From Clostridiales bacterium (GTDB taxonomy: Bacteria > Bacillota > Clostridia > Christensenellales > Aristaeellaceae): 8,214 bases of DNA. Shown here piece by piece: positions 5,431 to 8,214 of the stretch (the stretch's first letter is position 1; every line of letters begins with the position of its first letter). Position numbers and translations under genes: made by a program. The stretch spans positions 1-8,214 of the forward strand of contig DXVG01000066.1 of the NCBI GenBank assembly GCA_019409045.1. Reading direction: 5' to 3'. The notes beneath the pieces were generated by a model, which saw only the letters and a program-made list of their open reading frames with translations, searched no databases and was not told the origin of the DNA.

Positions 5431-6795
5431 ATGGATTTCAGCGAACTGGTCAAGCGCCAGAGGGCCTTTTTTGAGAGCGGCGCGACGCGCGGGGCGGACT
5501 TTCGCCTCGGCGCGCTTCAGACGCTGCGCGACGCGCTCAGGCGCGGCGAGGGGATGATCTTCGACGCACTCCGCGCGGACCTGAACAAGGCGCCGATGGA
5601 GAGCTACATGTGCGAAAACGGCATCGTGCTCGAGGAGATACGCTTTCACCAGCGCCACCTGCGCCGATGGATGCGCAACCGGCGCGTGCGCACGCCCATG
5701 GCGCAGTTTCACGCGCGCAGCTTCATAGCGCCCGAGCCCTACGGCGTGGCGCTGCTGCTCTCGCCGTGGAATTACCCGGTGCAGCTGTGCCTCGCGCCGC
5801 TGGTGGGCGCGATCTCCGGCGGCAACTGCGCCGTGGTCAAGCCCTCGGCCTACGCGCCGCGCACGTCCGCGGCGCTGGCAAAGCTGCTGGGGGACGCGTT
5901 TGACCCCAGGTACATCGCCGTGGTGGAGGGCGGGCGCGCGCAGAACAGCGCGCTTCTGGAGCAGAAGTTCGACTATATATTCTTCACCGGCTCCGTGGCC
6001 GTGGGCAAGGTGGTGATGGAGGCCGCCGCCAAACACCTGACGCCGGTGACGCTGGAATTGGGCGGCAAGAGCCCCGTCATCGTGGATGAGACCGCCGACA
6101 TACCGCTCGCCGCGCGCCGCATCGCCTTCGGCAAGGTGTTAAACGCCGGCCAGACCTGCGTGGAGCCGGACTACCTGCTGATCCACAAGACCGTGAAAGA
6201 CGCCTTCGTGCGCGCCTTCCGCGCGGCGCTGGAGGCGTTCTTCCCCGGCGGGAATTATGCGGACATGCCCGTGATCATCACCGAAAAGCACTACCGGCGG
6301 ATATTGTCGCTGCTGGAGGGCGAGCATGTGGCGCTGGGCGGCGGGCACGACGACGCGCGCCGGTTCATCGAGCCGACGCTGCTGGACGAGGTATCGCCCG
6401 ATTCGCCGATCATGCAGGAGGAGATCTTCGGGCCGATCCTACCCATTCTGACCTATGGCGAGCTGAGCGAGGCCGTCGAGTTCGTGCGGGCGCGGCCCAG
6501 GCCGCTGGCGCTGTACCTGTTCACCTCCAGGCCCGAGGCCGAGCGGCAGGTGCTCAACAGCTGCTCCTTCGGCGGCGGCTGCATCAACGATACCATCATC
6601 CACCTCGCCACATCGCACATGCCCTTCGGCGGCGTGGGCGACTCCGGCATGGGAAGCTACCACGGCAAAAAGAGCTTTGATACATTCACGCACGAGCGCA
6701 GCATCGTCAAAAAGTCCACCTGGCTCGACCTTCCCATGCGCTATCACCCCTACGGCGATGGCAAGCTTCGCCTCATCCGCAAATTCATGAAGTAG
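5431..6795 (+). CDS. NAD(P)-dependent aldehyde dehydrogenase, class 3 (fatty-aldehyde-type) family
   Basis: This 454-residue enzyme oxidises an aldehyde to a carboxylate with NAD(P)+. Motifs occur in the standard order: SPWNYP (111-116, Asn114), VVKPSAYAP (135-143, Lys137), FFTGS (184-188), LELGGKSP (208-215, general base Glu209), GQTCVEPDY (240-248, nucleophile Cys243), EEIFGP (330-335, Glu331) and MPFGGVGDSG (397-406). The compact length, the CVEPDY context and the C-terminal YHPYGDGKLRLIRKF match the class 3 group, which includes fatty and aromatic aldehyde dehydrogenases. The ATG at 5431 has GGGAGGTG (5418-5425) 5 nt upstream. The longer open frame from 5242 lies inside the MerR gene and is ignored. 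The gene follows the MerR gene by 23 nt and is closed by the terminator at 6841. No C-terminal membrane anchor is seen, so it is probably soluble. Substrate is not determinable. Confidence 0.92.
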   Translation: MDFSELVKRQRAFFESGATRGADFRLGALQTLRDALRRGEGMIFDALRADLNKAPMESYMCENGIVLEEIRFHQRHLRRWMRNRRVRTPMAQFHARSFIAPEPYGVALLLSPWNYPVQLCLAPLVGAISGGNCAVVKPSAYAPRTSAALAKLLGDAFDPRYIAVVEGGRAQNSALLEQKFDYIFFTGSVAVGKVVMEAAAKHLTPVTLELGGKSPVIVDETADIPLAARRIAFGKVLNAGQTCVEPDYLLIHKTVKDAFVRAFRAALEAFFPGGNYADMPVIITEKHYRRILSLLEGEHVALGGGHDDARRFIEPTLLDEVSPDSPIMQEEIFGPILPILTYGELSEAVEFVRARPRPLALYLFTSRPEAERQVLNSCSFGGGCINDTIIHLATSHMPFGGVGDSGMGSYHGKKSFDTFTHERSIVKKSTWLDLPMRYHPYGDGKLRLIRKFMK

Positions 6796-6835
6796 CAGAC
6801 TATCCCGCTTCCCGCACTACCGCTTTGGCAGTCTG
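6796..6835 (+). repeat. Inverted repeat directly after the aldehyde dehydrogenase stop
   Basis: CAGACT (6796-6801), immediately after the TAG, is the inverted complement of AGTCTG (6830-6835), leaving a 28-nt loop. The right arm is part of the 15-mer TGGCAGTCTGTTGAC (6826-6840), which is also present at 93-107. The intervening 6802-6829 shows no coding or promoter signal. It may be a 3'-end mRNA structure or one end of a dispersed element. Confidence 0.35.
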
Positions 6836-6840
6836 TTGAC

Positions 6841-6867
6841 GCCGCGCCTCACTGCGCGGCTTTTTTT
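6841..6867 (+). terminator. Rho-independent terminator of the transketolase-aldehyde dehydrogenase operon
   Basis: GCCGCGC (6841-6847) and GCGCGGC (6854-6860) form a perfect GC-rich 7-bp stem with loop CTCACT, followed directly by seven T residues (6861-6867). This is a textbook intrinsic terminator, 45 nt after the aldehyde dehydrogenase stop. It separates the first operon from the GntR promoter that starts 15 bp later. Confidence 0.9.
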
Positions 6868-6881
6868 AACATTGCGGGGGG

Positions 6882-6910
6882 TTGACAGGACTGTATCTAC
6901 TGTATATACT
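6882..6910 (+). promoter_or_regulatory. Strong sigma-A promoter of the GntR-ABC operon
   Basis: A perfect -35 box TTGACA (6882-6887) is followed at 17 bp by TATACT (6905-6910, 5 of 6 consensus bases). Transcription should start around 6917, leaving a leader of about 25 nt before the GntR ATG. The -10 box is embedded in the 9-bp direct repeats described separately, which implies tight repression of an otherwise strong promoter. Confidence 0.82.
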
Positions 6911-6916
6911 GTATAT
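6890..6916 (+). promoter_or_regulatory. Three 9-bp direct repeats, probable autoregulatory operator
   Basis: ACTGTATCT, ACTGTATAT and ACTGTATAT lie head to tail with a strict 9-bp period. They fill the spacer, the -10 box and the start-site region. The short palindrome GTATATAC (6902-6909) is nested inside. ACTGTAT is never inverted here, so the array is truly direct. The product of the next gene, a GntR/YtrA-type repressor, is the obvious binder by location. YtrA-type repressors are known to autoregulate, but the published YtrA site is an inverted repeat, so this arrangement is not the standard one. Confidence 0.6.
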
Positions 6917-6940
6917 GAACAGAAAAAACGGAGGCATGCC

Positions 6941-7324
6941 ATGAACCTGTTCATCGACAACAAGAGCGGAGCGCCCATCTACGAGCAGATCTGCGAGCAG
7001 ATCAAGGCGCAGATCATCTCCGGCGCGCTTCGGGAGGACGAGCCCCTGCCGTCCATCCGCGCGCTGGCCAAGGACATGCGCATAAGCGTCATCACCACAA
7101 AGCGCGCCTACGACGAGCTTCTGCAGGGCGGATACGTCTACGCCGTGGCCGCGAAGGGCTACTTCGTGGCGCAGCGCAACGTGGAGCTTTTGCGCGAGGA
7201 AAACCTGCGCAGCATCGAGGCGCATCTGACGGAGGTCGCCAAACTGGCGGCGAGGTGCAATCTGACGAGGGAGGACGTGATGACGATGTACGACGTCCTC
7301 TCCGGGGAGGAAGAATCATGTTGA
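6941..7324 (+). CDS. GntR-family repressor, YtrA subfamily
   Basis: This is a 127-residue DNA-binding regulator. Residues about 10-78 form the GntR winged helix-turn-helix: PIYEQICEQIKAQIISGALRE, LPSIRALAKDMRISVITTKRAYDELLQGGYV, and the wing AAKGYFV. Only about 50 residues follow, a short helical dimerisation tail with no effector-binding domain. This is the hallmark of the YtrA subgroup, which usually precedes ABC transporter genes and represses its own operon. CGGAGG (6929-6934) lies 6 nt before the ATG at 6941. The open frame can be read back to 6836, but that part covers the terminator and promoter and is not coding. The stop overlaps the ABC ATPase start (ATGTTGA, 7318-7324), coupling the two genes. 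The last residue is Cys127, and Cys106 is the only other Cys near the tail. Confidence 0.93.
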   Translation: MNLFIDNKSGAPIYEQICEQIKAQIISGALREDEPLPSIRALAKDMRISVITTKRAYDELLQGGYVYAVAAKGYFVAQRNVELLREENLRSIEAHLTEVAKLAARCNLTREDVMTMYDVLSGEEESC

Positions 7325-8163
7325 ACGCTCTGGAGGTTCACGAGCTGAGCAAGCATTACCGGGACTTTACACTCGACCGCGTGTCCATGACGCTGCCCGC
7401 GGGCTGCGTGATGGGGCTGGTGGGGGAGAACGGCGCGGGCAAGACCACCGTCATAAAGCTCCTTCTGGGCATGCTGCGCCGCGACGGCGGCACGGTGCGC
7501 GTGCTGGGCCGGGATATGGACGAAAGCGCGCGGGAGGTGAGGGAGGAGCTCGGCGTGGTGCTGGACGAGGTGGGCTTCCCCGAGTGCCTGACCGCGCCGC
7601 AGGTGGGGAAGATCATGGCCTCGGTCTACAAAAACTGGGACGCGCGCACCTACGCGGACAACCTCAAAAAGCTGGCGCTGCCGGAAAACAAGGCGTTTAA
7701 GGAGTTTTCCAGCGGCATGAAGATGAAGCTCTCGCTGGCGGTGGCGCTCTCCCACGGGGCGAAGCTCTTGGTGCTGGACGAGGCGCTCAACGGCATCGAC
7801 CCCGTGGCGCGGGACGAAATTCTGGATATGTTCGTAGACTACACGCGCGACGAGGGGCATTCCATACTGATCTCCTCGCACATCGTCAGCGACCTTGAAA
7901 AGATCTGCGACTACATCGCCTTTCTCCACAGGGGAAAGCTCATGCTCTGCGACGAAAAGGACGCGCTGCTGGAGCGCTACGGCGTCATTCACGTCAGCCG
8001 CGAACAGCTCGCGGAGCTGGACGGCGCGGCCGTCAAGGGCAGCAAGGCCTCGCCCTACGGCGTGGAGGCCGTGGTGGAGCGGGACAAGATACCCGCGGGC
8101 ATGCGCGTATCGCCCGTGGGATTGGAGGAACTGTTTGTGTACATGGCGAGGGGGAATCACTGA
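7318..8163 (+). CDS. ABC transporter ATP-binding protein (YtrB/CcmA-like, ABC-2 export type)
   Basis: This 281-residue cytoplasmic ATPase would drive an ABC-2-type membrane partner. Visible motifs are Walker A GENGAGKT (36-43, Lys42), a degenerate signature SSGMK (131-135), Walker B LLVLDE (150-155, Glu155), the D-loop region NGIDPVAR (158-165) and the switch His188 (ISSH). The Q-loop position reads GVVLDEVGF (79-87) with Asp83 where Gln is usual. From my knowledge of the family, this change is common in ATPases paired with YtrA-type regulators. The region after about 220 is a short accessory tail (IHVSREQLAELDG, then SPVGLEELFVYMARG). The ATG at 7318 follows GGGGAGG (7304-7310) by 7 nt; the open frame back to 7255 lies inside the regulator gene. 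It overlaps the next gene by one base. The transported substrate is unknown. Confidence 0.93.
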   Translation: MLNALEVHELSKHYRDFTLDRVSMTLPAGCVMGLVGENGAGKTTVIKLLLGMLRRDGGTVRVLGRDMDESAREVREELGVVLDEVGFPECLTAPQVGKIMASVYKNWDARTYADNLKKLALPENKAFKEFSSGMKMKLSLAVALSHGAKLLVLDEALNGIDPVARDEILDMFVDYTRDEGHSILISSHIVSDLEKICDYIAFLHRGKLMLCDEKDALLERYGVIHVSREQLAELDGAAVKGSKASPYGVEAVVERDKIPAGMRVSPVGLEELFVYMARGNH

Positions 8164-8214
8164 TGCGCGCGCTGTTTTTGAAGGACTGGTATATGGCCAA
8201 AAGCTATTGCCGCT
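8163..8214 (+). CDS. Start of a probable ABC-2 type permease (cut by window edge)
   Basis: Only the first 17 codons are in the window: MRALFLKDWYMAKSYCR, continuing past position 8214. The pattern of a short basic start followed by LFLKDWYMAKSY resembles the cytoplasmic N-terminus that leads into the first membrane helix of ABC-2 permeases encoded next to YtrB-like ATPases. The ATG shares its A with the TGA of the ATPase (TGATG, 8161-8165), and AGGGGG (8149-8154) lies 8 nt upstream. Both support a real, co-translated start. No membrane helix can be checked because the gene is truncated by the window. Confidence 0.72.
   Translation, partial: MRALFLKDWYMAKSYCR

Noticed and set aside
4223..6036. 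Long minus-strand open frames opposite the MerR and aldehyde dehydrogenase genes (4223-5416, 4798-6036)
   Set aside because: They are antisense shadows with Arg/Ala/Ser-biased composition and no recognisable family, while the + strand has unambiguous motifs.
7159..8160. 333-codon minus-strand open frame opposite the ABC ATPase
   Set aside because: The + strand ATPase has all core ABC motifs. The antisense frame is compositional.
1..8214. CRISPR arrays, tRNA or rRNA genes, transposases, phage genes
   Set aside because: I looked on both strands and saw no spaced identical repeats of CRISPR size, no cloverleaf sequence, no rRNA segments and no recombinase motifs.

Overview
The window is GC-rich, and all of its genes are on the + strand. 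They have strong AGGAGG-type ribosome binding sites, sigma-A-like promoters and intrinsic terminators. A two-gene (split) transketolase and a short YtrA-type GntR regulator leading into an ABC-2 exporter operon fit a high-GC member of the Bacillota, probably an anaerobic or gut Clostridia lineage. This placement is inferred from gene content and style. No rRNA or other marker gene is present to confirm it.

Layout. Positions 1-353 hold no gene. They contain a structured, repeat-like stretch (about 1-117), a strong terminator for a gene off the left edge (123-152), and an AT-rich promoter region with a perfect TATAAT and operator-like repeats. A tightly packed six-gene set follows: transketolase N-subunit (354-1187), transketolase C-subunit (1190-2203), a protein with two apparent SCP2-like lipid-binding modules (2215-3000), a zinc-dependent medium-chain dehydrogenase (3087-4295), a MerR-family regulator with two apparent HTH modules (4292-5407), and a class-3-like aldehyde dehydrogenase (5431-6795). 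An intrinsic terminator lies at 6841-6867. The only sizeable gap inside the set is 3001-3086, which holds a perfect hairpin and a possible internal promoter.

A second operon begins at a clear TTGACA-17-TATACT promoter. Its -10 box lies inside three 9-bp direct repeats. It encodes a GntR/YtrA-type repressor (6941-7324), an ABC ATPase (7318-8163) and the first 17 codons of a probable ABC-2 permease that runs off the right edge.

How the genes may work together. The first cluster combines a TPP-dependent two-carbon transferase, an alcohol/polyol-type dehydrogenase, an aldehyde dehydrogenase and a putative hydrophobic-ligand carrier, with a MerR regulator in the middle. It looks like a dedicated catabolic or detoxification route passing through a carbonyl intermediate, but the substrate cannot be read from sequence. 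The second operon is a self-regulated export or envelope-stress-type ABC system of a common kind. The best candidate for something undescribed is the first cluster. The cleanest regulatory signal is the 9-bp iteron in the GntR promoter.
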